11,548 nt of DNA from contig CANHCD010000042.1 of NCBI GenBank assembly GCA_947458795.1, positions 1 to 11,548 of the forward strand, given 5' to 3'. The DNA is from Cyclobacteriaceae bacterium (GTDB taxonomy: Bacteria > Bacteroidota > Bacteroidia > Cytophagales > Cyclobacteriaceae). The notes under the pieces are model-generated. The model was not told the DNA's origin and did no database searches. It was given only the letters and a program-made list of their open reading frames with translations. Below are positions 1 through 7,567 of this stretch, piece by piece; within the stretch, counting starts at the first letter, position 1; every line of letters starts with the position of its first letter. The position numbers were made by a program, and so were the translations under genes.

Positions 1-20
1 ATCTTTGGCAGGCAGGCGAG

Positions 21-1586
21 TTATTGGCTATCGGTACTTCCTTTTGGATACTGGATTTCATCATCCTTAAACTGAAGGAGGTCTTCCAGCCTACCTGCTG
101 AATTGTAAAACTTCCAAGGTCCTTGTTTTTTACCATCCTTCATATATCCTTCAGATGCCTTTCTCCCGGATTCGTGGTAATAGATCCAAAGCCCTTCAGA
201 TTTACCTCCTTGGTAGCTGCCTTCGGATTCTTTTTGTCCTGTGACATAGTAGGTAATACGGGTGCCTATTCCGTCTTTCAAGGTACCCTTGTCTCGAGTT
301 TCTTTTCCATCTAGGGTATAATAGTCACTTACATTGAGGAGCCTGCCGTTGTCCCAAAACTCTTCTTGTGTGAGCTGCTTGTTGTCGTAGAATAATCCCC
401 AAATCCCATCCTCAAACCCTAAGTTGAAGGTGCCTACAGACTTTAGTTGACCGCCATCGTAGTAATATACCCACTGCCCATTCTCCATTCCGAGTAGGTA
501 TTCCCCTTCAGCCGCCAAAATGCCCATTTTATTGAAATACTTCCATAGGCCTGTTTTGAGGTCACTTTTGTATTCTCCAATGGCATACAAACTCCCATCT
601 GGGTAAAAATTCTTCCAAACCCCAACTTTTGCACCTCCTGCATATTGACCTTGTACTGAAAGTTTGCCCGAACTGTGGTTTTCGACATAATCACCTTCGG
701 GAACACCCAAGACATAGGTTTTGCGTTTGGAAATTTCCTTGTTGGGAAAATATTCTTCCCAAACCCCCACGGCTACATTGTTTTCATACCGCTCTTTTCG
801 CGCCAAGCGTCCAGTTTCATAAAAATAGCTCCACTCGCCAATTCGATTGCCAAAATCATCGTAGTATTCTTCCGATTCAGGGATTTTTGTTCCTGGGAAA
901 AAGCTTTTCCAAGCGCCAATTTTCTCCCCGTTTTTGTAGGTGCCAGACTGGTAGACCACATTGGGTAACGAAAAGGTCTTGTAAACACCTTCAAATTGCC
1001 CTTTGACTGCAGTGGCTTCGGCCATGATATTTCCTTGTGGATCAAATTCGAAATAGGGGCCTTCCCGCAATCCATCTACATAAAATTCGCGCACAGCAAG
1101 TTCTCCCTCTGGGAAGTAGCTGAGCCATTGTCCAGCTTTTTTGCCAGCTGCATAATTGCCTTCCAACTTGACCTGAGTAGGATCCACGTAAAAATCCTTT
1201 TCAGTACTTCCATAATATTCCGTGTATTTACCTACCAAAATGCTATCCTGAAAGATCATGTCTTTCACTAAGTAGCCATTCGAATCAAAAAATCGAGCTG
1301 GCCCAAAAAGTTTTCCATTCCTGTAATCTGCTAGCTCTTTTGGCTTGCCACTGGCATGAAAACTCGCCCATTGTCCATCGCGAAGGCCATTTTTAAACGT
1401 TCCTTCTGTAATTAAGGTGTTGGTTTTTGCATTGTAAAACTTCCATAGTCCAGTTTGACGCTGATTTTCAACTACACCTGTCCCAACAATTGAAGAATCA
1501 TTGGTGTACCGCACTGCGATTTTTGAAGTCTGTGCAAAAAGCGAATAATGAAGAAGGGAGAATACTGCGATCAGTACATACTTCAT
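21..1586 (-). CDS. Secreted MORN-variant repeat protein (YwqK-like)
   Basis: A 521-residue protein built almost wholly of MORN-variant repeats. Residues 1-18 form a signal peptide (MKYV, a hydrophobic core, then SLFA before Gln19), so it is probably exported; no lipobox cysteine or membrane anchor follows. From about residue 36 to 505 I count roughly 18 units of about 23 residues with the pattern G-x-W-x-x-Y/F ... G-x-L ... G-x-Y-x-x-G, for example GLWKFY, GQWASF, GAWKSF, GVWKNF, GLWKYF and GPWKFY. One stretch in the middle (STEKDFYVDPTQ) and one near residue 430 are irregular. Databases often label such proteins 'toxin-antitoxin system YwqK family antitoxin'; nothing here supports a toxin partner. 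The repeats probably form an extended beta scaffold for binding protein or envelope material, but the function is unknown. It lies 125 nt after the 182-residue unknown gene and may have its own promoter; I see no clear TAnnTTTG there. Confidence 0.85.
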   Translation of the reverse strand: MKYVLIAVFSLLHYSLFAQTSKIAVRYTNDSSIVGTGVVENQRQTGLWKFYNAKTNTLITEGTFKNGLRDGQWASFHASGKPKELADYRNGKLFGPARFFDSNGYLVKDMIFQDSILVGKYTEYYGSTEKDFYVDPTQVKLEGNYAAGKKAGQWLSYFPEGELAVREFYVDGLREGPYFEFDPQGNIMAEATAVKGQFEGVYKTFSLPNVVYQSGTYKNGEKIGAWKSFFPGTKIPESEEYYDDFGNRIGEWSYFYETGRLARKERYENNVAVGVWEEYFPNKEISKRKTYVLGVPEGDYVENHSSGKLSVQGQYAGGAKVGVWKNFYPDGSLYAIGEYKSDLKTGLWKYFNKMGILAAEGEYLLGMENGQWVYYYDGGQLKSVGTFNLGFEDGIWGLFYDNKQLTQEEFWDNGRLLNVSDYYTLDGKETRDKGTLKDGIGTRITYYVTGQKESEGSYQGGKSEGLWIYYHESGRKASEGYMKDGKKQGPWKFYNSAGRLEDLLQFKDDEIQYPKGSTDSQ

Positions 1587-1711
1587 GGCAAATCAGGATC
1601 TTAAAGGTAGGTTGGAAATAGATTTCGGTACACGGAATTGGGTGATTTCCCTATTCCTACGTAAAAAATCATTTCCTGTTTAAAAGTACATGAAATCCTT
1701 AAATTTTTTAA

Positions 1712-2260
1712 TTACTCATCCGGATTTGCATGGAGAATTTTCTTTAATTCTTCCTTTAAAATTTGGAGACAATTTTCTTGATCTCCAACCAATGCAATCT
1801 CCTTAATCCAGAGCCTAGCTTCTCCTTGGTTTTGAGGGGATTCGGGGTTGGTACTGCGGGCCTGTACCCAGTCCACTTGTACTGCCAAATCCCAGGGGAG
1901 GTCATTTCGCCCCAATCGGAATCCATTCTCACTAAATAATCGGTCAGGCTGCGGCATTTGTTTGCCCAGAAAAACGCAGCAAAAAAGTCCATGGCCAAAC
2001 CAGCTTACAAAACGGATGTTACAACCAAAGTCCAAGTCAAACTCTCGAATCAGGTCAAGCACCAGGTAGGGGAATCCGAGCAGCTGATTTCCTTTGGAGA
2101 TTTTTTTACCCTTCGATTTTGAGAAAAAATGGATCAATTCCTCATTTGTAACGGAGTTGCCTAGCTGCTCAAAAAGGTCCAAAAAATCAGTTTTCAGTTG
2201 ATTTTGCCGTTGAACTAGCGTTTTATCTAGCCAGAGATTAAGGTCTAGCTCCGACTTCAC
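1712..2260 (-). CDS. Conserved-looking hypothetical protein after fabH
   Basis: An unrecognised 182-residue protein. The start is GTG at 2260-2258, 4 nt after the fabH stop; the first internal Met is past the middle of the protein, so the GTG start is favoured. No signal peptide or transmembrane helix is convincing. The N-terminal ~60 residues are charged and helical. The centre holds a Cys/Trp/Phe-rich segment (DFGCNIRFVSWFGHG then FCCVFLGK), and the C-terminus is acidic/lysine-rich and helical. The look is of a small cytoplasmic protein, perhaps with a mixed alpha/beta fold. The 4-nt spacing implies translational coupling to FabH, but that does not prove a role in fatty acid synthesis. I assign no function. 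Confidence 0.75.
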   Translation of the reverse strand: MKSELDLNLWLDKTLVQRQNQLKTDFLDLFEQLGNSVTNEELIHFFSKSKGKKISKGNQLLGFPYLVLDLIREFDLDFGCNIRFVSWFGHGLFCCVFLGKQMPQPDRLFSENGFRLGRNDLPWDLAVQVDWVQARSTNPESPQNQGEARLWIKEIALVGDQENCLQILKEELKKILHANPDE

Positions 2261-2264
2261 TCGG

Positions 2265-3263
2265 TTACCATTTCAAGAGTGCAGAAGCCCAAGAAAAACC
2301 TGAGCCAAAAGCTGCAAGACAAATCAGCTCATTTTCTTTCAATCTTCCCTGTTCCCAAGCTTGGGAGAGTGCAATAGGGATGGTTCCAGCTGTGGTATTG
2401 CCCAGGTGCATGATGTTATTGAATACCTTCTCGTCGGGCAACTCCAGTTTCTGTTGTATGTATTGTGAAATCCTCAAATTGGCCTGGTGGGGCACAAGGA
2501 GGTCGATGTCGTCCTTAGTCAACTGATTAAATGCCAATGCTTCCTGGATCACTTCCATAAAGCGAACCACAGCATGCTTGAAAACTGCATTTCCATTCAT
2601 TTTAAGCAAAAAGTCCCCTCGCTCAATCAGTTCTTTGGAGATTCGTTCTTTTCCACTGGAACTTGGGGCTAAGCAATAGAGTTCTTCGGCGTGAGCTCCT
2701 TCAGAATGTAGGTGGGTACTGATAATCCCTGCTTGACCAGGCGCTGCTCTGCCCACTACTACCGCACCTGCTCCATCCGCAAATATCACCGAACTGGATC
2801 TGCCTTCATCACTTTTATCCAAGGCTGAAGATTGGATTTCAGCACCGACAACTAGGATTTTTTGGTACATGCCGGTTTTGATAAATTGATCAGCAATGGA
2901 AAGGGCATAGATAAAGCCAGAACAAGCATTTCGAATGTCTAGAGCACCGATCGTTTTGAATCCCAGTTCCCGCTGCAGTAGCACGCCATTGCCCGGTAAA
3001 AAGTAGTCTGGGGTAATGGTAGCAAAAATAATGAAGTCAATTTCATCTTTTTCTACACCAGCTCGTTCCATGGCCATTTTACTTGCTTTAGCAGCCATGT
3101 TGTTTACGGTGTCCACTCCAGGTGTAAACCAACGTCTCTCCTGAATTCCGGTGCGCTCTACAATCCACTCGTTGTTGGTATTCATCATTTGGGAAAGTTC
3201 GGTATTGGTGACAATCCGTTCAGGCACATAATGTCCCGCTGCTAGAATTCGTGAAGTATACAT
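2265..3263 (-). CDS. fabH: Beta-ketoacyl-ACP synthase III (FabH)
   Basis: A condensing enzyme (thiolase fold) that starts type II fatty acid synthesis by joining acetyl-CoA or a branched acyl-CoA to malonyl-ACP. From the chosen Met the protein is 332 residues, normal for FabH. The catalytic triad is visible: Cys114 in NACSGF, His259 in VPHQAN, and Asn289 in GNTTAGTIP. The C-terminal FGSGFSWASALLKW matches the family's glycine-rich end. The frame is open upstream to 3323, but those 20 extra residues (rich in Tyr/Pro/His) are not family-like; the ATG at 3263 begins the usual MYTSRILAAGHYVP-type N-terminus. The motif after Asn289 is TTAGT rather than the commoner TSAAS. The gene sits 94 nt after the SRAP gene and 4 nt before an unknown gene; plsX and rpmF, frequent fabH neighbours, are absent here. 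It could be a paralogue with a special acyl preference. Confidence 0.93.
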   Translation of the reverse strand: MYTSRILAAGHYVPERIVTNTELSQMMNTNNEWIVERTGIQERRWFTPGVDTVNNMAAKASKMAMERAGVEKDEIDFIIFATITPDYFLPGNGVLLQRELGFKTIGALDIRNACSGFIYALSIADQFIKTGMYQKILVVGAEIQSSALDKSDEGRSSSVIFADGAGAVVVGRAAPGQAGIISTHLHSEGAHAEELYCLAPSSSGKERISKELIERGDFLLKMNGNAVFKHAVVRFMEVIQEALAFNQLTKDDIDLLVPHQANLRISQYIQQKLELPDEKVFNNIMHLGNTTAGTIPIALSQAWEQGRLKENELICLAAFGSGFSWASALLKW

Positions 3264-3357
3264 GGGCTTAGGGTAAAGTAGATGGGTGTTTGGGTAAATA
3301 GCGTTGCAATATCGGTACTGCAAATTAGTTCAACAACAAAAGAGGAGCTGGTTCGGC

Positions 3358-4056
3358 TTATCCAAAAAGGGTGTAATTCCCAAATTGATCCATAGGGGAG
3401 GTCTTCCGGACGAGACTTTGAGAATCATTTTGTACTGAATTGACCAAGGGAGATACCGTGTAGCTACCCATCAATTCAGTGGGGTAGGACTTCAATAATT
3501 CCAGAAGTTCGGCCTCAGAACTGTAACTATCCAACCATTTTTTCTCTTGCCCAGGTCTCAAAATCACGGGCATGCGATCGTGAACTTCTGACACCAATTC
3601 ATTTGGGCTGGTAGTGAGAATTAAAAATGTATGTTGAGACTCTCCGGATACCGTTTCATATTCTTCCCAAATACCAGCAAAAGCAAAAGGTTCCTCCTCA
3701 CGTAGGACAAAGCGATGGGGGATTTTGGTTTTCTTTCCGACTTTTTTCCATTCGTAAAATCCATCTGCGGGGATTATGCAACGTCTTTTCAGGAAGGAGG
3801 ATTTAAAAGTTACTTTTTCATGAACAGACTCAGCTCTTGCATTGATTAGTTTTGCCGAAACGGGCTTATTTTGACCAAAATCTGGGGTAATTCCCCAGTA
3901 AAAAAAAGAAAATCCTTTGGGACTATCGGAGGTGATCACGGGTACCAACTGCGTAGGGGCAATGTTGTATCGTGGAGAAAAATCGACCAGCATTTCTGCT
4001 TGAAAGCGTTCTTCTAATTCGATTTTACTTTTGGCAAGTGAATATCTTCCACACAT
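3358..4056 (-). CDS. SRAP-domain abasic-site DNA-protein crosslink protein (YedK/HMCES family)
   Basis: SOS-response-associated peptidase family (SRAP), 232 residues from the chosen start. Known members shield abasic sites in single-stranded DNA through a thiazolidine bond with the N-terminal cysteine exposed after Met removal. The key residues are all visible: Cys2 in MCGRYSL, Asn72 in NARAES, Glu102 in GFYEWKK, and His159 in HDRMPVIL. The frame is open 15 codons further upstream (to 4101), but any start before MCGR would bury the catalytic Cys2, so 4056 is firmly chosen. That longer reading would also overlap the preceding YheT-type gene, whereas the chosen start leaves a 29-nt gap. Likely co-transcribed with that hydrolase gene. 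No LexA-like operator is apparent immediately upstream. Confidence 0.95.
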   Translation of the reverse strand: MCGRYSLAKSKIELEERFQAEMLVDFSPRYNIAPTQLVPVITSDSPKGFSFFYWGITPDFGQNKPVSAKLINARAESVHEKVTFKSSFLKRRCIIPADGFYEWKKVGKKTKIPHRFVLREEEPFAFAGIWEEYETVSGESQHTFLILTTSPNELVSEVHDRMPVILRPGQEKKWLDSYSSEAELLELLKSYPTELMGSYTVSPLVNSVQNDSQSLVRKTSPMDQFGNYTLFG

Positions 4057-4085
4057 GGGCGCAGTTTTAGCTATTTTTCTCGAAG

Positions 4086-5045
4086 TTAGGAATCCTGGCA
4101 AATAAATTCAACTGCTCGGGCTTCAGAATAAAAGGGTAGACGGGGATCACCTTGCATAAAACCGACATGACCTCCCTGGATGGGAAATTCAAAGTGCACC
4201 TGATCCAACTGTTGTGCCAGCTGAATGGGGTAGCAGGCGGGACTGAGGAAAGGATCGTTTTGTGCGTTTAAAACGAGTGCAGGAACTTGAATGTCTGGCA
4301 AGAATTGCAATGCTGAGTTGATTTTGTAATACTCTTCAGCATCGAAGAATCCATGCAAGGGACCGGTGAAGGTGTTGTCAAAATCCCGAAGGGTACGAAT
4401 GGAGGTAAATTTTTCCAAGGGAAATTCATCTGGAAAATGGGCAGATTTTTTCTCAATCTTCAATTGAAGACTCTTTAGAAATCGTCGGGTGTAGAGCCCA
4501 AATGCAGCAGTGGAAATTTTATCACAAGACCCTCCAAGATCTATGGGCACGGAAATCGCCACTCCCTTTTTAATTTTTGGATCTAGCTTTCGCTCCTCGC
4601 CTAGGTATTTGAGGGTCAGGTTGCCCCCTAAACTGAAACCGATCAGGGAAATCTCTTCATAGCCTGGTGAGGCATAGTTGACGATGGTTTCTAAGTCGTA
4701 GGTAGCACCACTGTGGTAAAAAATAGCCTTCCGGTTGAGTGCTGCACCACAGCCTCGGTAATTCCAGGCCAAGACATCAAATCCATTTTTTAGGGCTTCT
4801 TTTGCCATTCCTAAGACATAAGATCTGCTGCTATTGCCTTCCAGACCATGGCTGATTACCACTAATTTGGTGTTGCCTCTTCGGTGCCAATCTACTTCTA
4901 AGACATCTCCATCGTGAGTTTCTACAAGATCCTGCGCTGTAGGAGGTAGGATTACTTTTCGAAATAAGGTAGGGAAAACTGTTTCTAAGTGACCGTTAAA
5001 GAGATATTTAGGTCTTTGGAGATTGCGGGCTTGGACTAAGGGCAT
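4086..5045 (-). CDS. YheT-family alpha/beta hydrolase
   Basis: A 319-residue alpha/beta hydrolase of the YheT/ABHD1-3 type. Motifs in order: N-terminal NGHLETVFP typical of the family, the oxyanion-side HGLEGNSSR (66-74), NYRGCG (95-100), the nucleophile elbow GFSLGGN with Ser138, Asp264 in NAQNDPF, and His293 in GGHVGF. All three catalytic residues are therefore present. No signal peptide is seen, so it is probably cytosolic. Family members are esterases or lipases; the substrate cannot be read from sequence. The start ATG at 5045 gives the usual N-terminus. It is the first gene of the minus-strand block and shares a 108-nt divergent region with the E2 gene; a good promoter for this side was not found. 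Confidence 0.92.
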   Translation of the reverse strand: MPLVQARNLQRPKYLFNGHLETVFPTLFRKVILPPTAQDLVETHDGDVLEVDWHRRGNTKLVVISHGLEGNSSRSYVLGMAKEALKNGFDVLAWNYRGCGAALNRKAIFYHSGATYDLETIVNYASPGYEEISLIGFSLGGNLTLKYLGEERKLDPKIKKGVAISVPIDLGGSCDKISTAAFGLYTRRFLKSLQLKIEKKSAHFPDEFPLEKFTSIRTLRDFDNTFTGPLHGFFDAEEYYKINSALQFLPDIQVPALVLNAQNDPFLSPACYPIQLAQQLDQVHFEFPIQGGHVGFMQGDPRLPFYSEARAVEFICQDS

Positions 5046-5088
5046 GGATGCAAGAGGTCAAAAACTGAATGGAAAATACAGCATATAA

Positions 5089-5120
5089 TTTGAATAAAGC
5101 GTTTTTAAAAACTATTTTTG
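5089..5120 (+). promoter_or_regulatory. Bacteroidota-type promoter for the E2 gene
   Basis: TTTG at 5089-5092 and TATTTTTG at 5113-5120 are separated by exactly 20 nt. This matches the published Bacteroidota sigma consensus of -33 TTTG and -7 TAnnTTTG with about 19-21 nt between. Transcription should begin near 5125, giving an untranslated leader of about 28 nt with no evident Shine-Dalgarno sequence before the ATG at 5154. Confidence 0.75.
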
Positions 5121-5153
5121 GGCACTTAAATTAACTACAAGAGCTACTAGAAC

Positions 5154-6803
5154 ATGGCCGAAATTATAAGAATGCCAAAAATGAGTGACACCATGGAAGA
5201 AGGTGTGATTGCATCCTGGTTGAAGAAAGTAGGAGACACTGTAAAGCCGGGAGATATTCTTGCAGAGGTGGAGACCGATAAAGCCACTATGGAACTGGAA
5301 TCGTACGAGGAAGGGGTTTTGCTATATGTAGGCGTAAAAGAGAAAGATTCGGTTCCAGTAAATGGAATCATCGCAATAATTGGAGAAAAGGGAGAAGCAT
5401 TCCAACATTTATTGTCTGGCGCAGCTTCCGAAGTAACCAAAGTAGAAGTAGCCACTCCAGCTGCGGCCCCAGCGCCTGCTGCTGTAGAAGTAAAAGCTCC
5501 AGCCGCAGTTGTCAATACATCTTCTATTCCAGCGGTTGTGGTGACCATGCCCAAGATGAGCGATACCATGCAGGAAGGCACCATTTCCACTTGGTTGAAA
5601 AAAGTGGGTGATGTGGTTAAGTCGGGAGAAATCATCGCTGAAGTGGAGACAGACAAAGCCACCATGGAGTTGGAGTCCTACGAAGACGGCGTTTTGTTAT
5701 ACATCGGTGTAGAAGCTGGTGGAAGTGTGCCGGTGGATGGGGTCATCGCTGTGATAGGAGAAAAGGGTGCTGATTTTAAGAGCCTTTTGGCAGCCCATCA
5801 AGGAGGAGGATCAACAGTAGCTCCGATTGAAGTAGCTAGTCCTGCTGCGCCTGTAGCTGTAGTAGCACCTGCTCCAGTTGTGTCTCAAGCGCCAGTTGCG
5901 TCAGCAGTAGTTGCTAGTTCAACTGGAAATGAGCGTGTTAAGGCCTCTCCATTAGCCAAAAAGATAGCGAGTGAAACAGGAATAGACATTCGTCAAGTAG
6001 CCGGAAGCGGTGAAGGTGGACGTATTGTTAAAAGAGATATTGAAACCTTTGTGCCAGCTGCAGTTTCAGCCAGCCCTCAGGCAGCTTCAAGCCCAGTAGG
6101 AGGTGCTCCAGCACTTGGTCAAGAGAGCTTCACTGAAGAGAAGGTTTCTCAAATGCGTAAAACCATAGCCAAGCGATTGGCAGAGAGTAAGTACTCTGCG
6201 CCTCACTTCTACTTGACCATGGAGATCAACATGGACAAGGCGATCGAGGCGAGAAAGAGCATGAACGAGTTTGGTACTGCAAAGATTTCGTTCAATGACT
6301 TGGTGATTAAAGCATCAGCAGCGGCATTGCGTCAAAACCCTAAAGTGAACTCCAGCTGGCTTGGAGATAAAATCCGCTACAACGACCACATCCATATCGG
6401 CATGGCGGTAGCAGTAGAAGAGGGATTATTGGTTCCTGTGATTCGATTTGCAGATCAGCTGTCGCTATCCCAAATTTCGAATCAAGCCAAAACATTGGGC
6501 CAAAAGGCTAAAAACAAAGAGCTACAACCCAAGGATTGGGAAGGAAACACCTTCACGATCTCCAATTTGGGCATGTTTGGCATCGATGAGTTTACCGCCA
6601 TCATTAATCCACCTGATGCCTGTATCCTAGCAGTAGGAGGGATTAAGGAAACGGTCATCGTCAAGGATGGCCAAATGAAAATTGGCAATGTGATGAAGGT
6701 GACCCTTTCTTGTGATCACCGGGTAGTCGATGGAGCGGTGGGATCGGCATTCCTCCAAACTCTGAAAGGGCTGCTGGAAGATCCGGTTCGAATCCTTATC
6801 TAA
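5154..6803 (+). CDS. pdhC: Pyruvate dehydrogenase E2, dihydrolipoamide acetyltransferase with two lipoyl domains
   Basis: The core enzyme of the pyruvate dehydrogenase complex (549 residues), moving the acetyl group from E1 to CoA. Domains in order: lipoyl domain 1 (about 2-80, lipoyl Lys43 in ETDKATME), an Ala/Pro/Val-rich swinging linker (about 90-127), lipoyl domain 2 (about 128-205, Lys168 in an identical ETDKATME), a second Ala/Pro/Val linker (about 222-258), the peripheral subunit-binding domain (about 262-297, with ASPLAKKIA and GSGEGGRIVKRDI), and the catalytic transferase domain (about 325-549). The active-site motif is DHRVVDG with His522 and Asp526. The PKMSDTM-EEG entry is typical of pyruvate rather than 2-oxoglutarate E2s. 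E1 and E3 genes are not in view. It has its own promoter (5089-5120) and terminator (6816-6850), so it appears monocistronic. Confidence 0.95.
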   Translation: MAEIIRMPKMSDTMEEGVIASWLKKVGDTVKPGDILAEVETDKATMELESYEEGVLLYVGVKEKDSVPVNGIIAIIGEKGEAFQHLLSGAASEVTKVEVATPAAAPAPAAVEVKAPAAVVNTSSIPAVVVTMPKMSDTMQEGTISTWLKKVGDVVKSGEIIAEVETDKATMELESYEDGVLLYIGVEAGGSVPVDGVIAVIGEKGADFKSLLAAHQGGGSTVAPIEVASPAAPVAVVAPAPVVSQAPVASAVVASSTGNERVKASPLAKKIASETGIDIRQVAGSGEGGRIVKRDIETFVPAAVSASPQAASSPVGGAPALGQESFTEEKVSQMRKTIAKRLAESKYSAPHFYLTMEINMDKAIEARKSMNEFGTAKISFNDLVIKASAAALRQNPKVNSSWLGDKIRYNDHIHIGMAVAVEEGLLVPVIRFADQLSLSQISNQAKTLGQKAKNKELQPKDWEGNTFTISNLGMFGIDEFTAIINPPDACILAVGGIKETVIVKDGQMKIGNVMKVTLSCDHRVVDGAVGSAFLQTLKGLLEDPVRILI

Positions 6804-6815
6804 GATTTAAACTGT

Positions 6816-6850
6816 CAAAAAGTCCTGTTCAACAAGGACTTTTTGCTTTT
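6816..6850 (+). terminator. Intrinsic terminator after E2
   Basis: An 11-bp perfect stem (6816-6826 with 6835-6845, CAAAAAGTCCT pairing with AGGACTTTTTG) closes an 8-nt loop. The T-rich 3' arm and following CTTTT supply the uridine tract. It begins 12 nt after the E2 stop codon. Confidence 0.85.
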
Positions 6851-6873
6851 GTATAGTTTTTGAAATGCATCTT

Positions 6874-6898
6874 GAACTGGAGTTCTAAACTGGAACTC
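6874..6898. repeat. Three-armed inverted repeat upstream of hslV
   Basis: The 5-mer GAACT occurs at 6874-6878, inverted as AGTTC at 6881-6885, and directly again at 6893-6897. The middle arm can pair with the first (GAACT-GG-AGTTC) or, over 6 bp, with the third (GAGTTC at 6880-6885, 7-nt spacer, GAACTC at 6893-6898). It lies 18-42 nt before the hslV ATG. It could be an operator for a dimeric regulator or a small alternative-hairpin leader; it may also be chance. A weak promoter-like pair (TTTG at 6859-6862, TAAACTGG at 6886-6893) overlaps it. Confidence 0.4.
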
Positions 6899-6915
6899 TA
6901 CAAAATAAATTTTCC

Positions 6916-7458
6916 ATGGAAAGAATTAAATCCACCACCGTAGTAGCCATTCGGCACAATGGAGAGGTTGTAATCGGTGCCGATGGCCAAGCGACCCTAG
7001 GCAATACCGTTGCGAAGAGCACGGTGAAAAAGATCAGGGTACTTCAGGGAGGTAAAATTGTCACGGGATTTGCGGGCTCTACCGCCGATGCCTTCACCTT
7101 ATTGGACAAGTTTGAAGAAAAGCTAGGTGCATATGGCAATAACATGAAGCGAGCGGCTGTGGAGCTAGCCAAGGAGTGGCGCATGGATCGCATGCTCAGC
7201 CGCTTGGAGGCCATGATGATTGTGGCTGACAAAGACGATATTTTGATTATCTCTGGTAATGGGGATGTGATCGAGCCAGATATGGAAATTGCTACGATCG
7301 GTTCGGGAAGTGTGTTTGCACAATCTGCCGCTCGGGCGATGAAGAAATTTGCTCCACAGCTATCTGCTGAGGAGATGGTTCGGGAAAGCTTGCATATTGC
7401 AGCAGATGTTTGCATCTACACCAACCATAACTTGGTGGTAGAAAAGGTAAGCGCTTAA
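6916..7458 (+). CDS. hslV: HslV, peptidase subunit of the HslUV ATP-dependent protease
   Basis: A 180-residue proteasome-beta-like threonine peptidase (ClpQ). After the catalytic Thr is exposed it forms a double hexamer and degrades proteins unfolded by HslU. The mature enzyme should start at Thr7 in the TTVVAIRHNG stretch, leaving a 6-residue leader MERIKS. Counted from that Thr, Asp17 and Lys33 fall exactly where the family places its catalytic helpers, within GADGQATLGNT and VKK. GSGSVFAQSAARA carries the conserved serine region. The start ATG at 6916 is the only sensible one; the upstream sequence is A/T-rich without a Shine-Dalgarno site. hslU, usually adjacent in many bacteria, is neither before nor after it here; the gene is bounded by terminators on both sides. 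Cytosolic, probably stress-related. Confidence 0.95.
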   Translation: MERIKSTTVVAIRHNGEVVIGADGQATLGNTVAKSTVKKIRVLQGGKIVTGFAGSTADAFTLLDKFEEKLGAYGNNMKRAAVELAKEWRMDRMLSRLEAMMIVADKDDILIISGNGDVIEPDMEIATIGSGSVFAQSAARAMKKFAPQLSAEEMVRESLHIAADVCIYTNHNLVVEKVSA

Positions 7459-7508
7459 CCGAACTTGTTCGGAATGAAAAAGTCGGAAAAGAATTCCGAC
7501 TTTTTTTT
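7459..7508 (+). terminator. Intrinsic terminator after hslV (with small leading hairpin)
   Basis: The main hairpin pairs 7477-7488 (AAAAAGTCGGAA) with 7494-7505 (TTCCGACTTTTT), 12 bp around a 5-nt loop, followed by more T to 7508. Immediately after the hslV stop, 7459-7472 forms a second small hairpin, CCGAA-CTTG-TTCGG (5 bp, tetraloop), which may protect or pause the transcript end. Confidence 0.87.
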
Positions 7509-7567
7509 GTTTTTAGCAAACCTGAAGGCCTTTTTGTGTGTTACTACCCTATACGTAATGAATCCAA

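Noticed and set aside
629..1006. Plus-strand open frames across the MORN gene (629-1006, 675-968, 996-1271)
   Set aside because: They lie opposite a clear coding frame, look compositionally random and match no recognisable protein.
1587..1711. Promoter or terminator in the 125-nt gap before the MORN gene
   Set aside because: Only an AT-rich weak palindrome (TTAAATTTTTTAA on the plus strand) and a single-mismatch -7 box without a -33 partner are present.
3264..3323. Upstream ATG extending FabH by 20 residues
   Set aside because: The extra residues (Tyr/Pro/His-rich) do not resemble FabH N-termini; the ATG at 3263 gives the usual 332-residue protein.
4057..4101. Longer SRAP start overlapping the hydrolase gene
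   Set aside because: SRAP needs cysteine directly after the initiator Met (MCGRY); the longer form would block the catalytic Cys.
5046..5088. A TAnnTTTG promoter for the minus-strand hydrolase
   Set aside because: Only off-by-one or multi-mismatch matches were found (for example TATTTTCC on the minus strand), with no paired TTTG.
5147..5665. Minus-strand open frame of 172 residues opposite the E2 lipoyl domains
   Set aside because: Ser/Thr/Ala-rich antisense shadow; its own internal repeat merely mirrors the two lipoyl domains.
7541..7558. TTAC...GTAA as an operator for the TetR-like protein
   Set aside because: Only 4 bp per arm with a 10-nt spacer; expected by chance.
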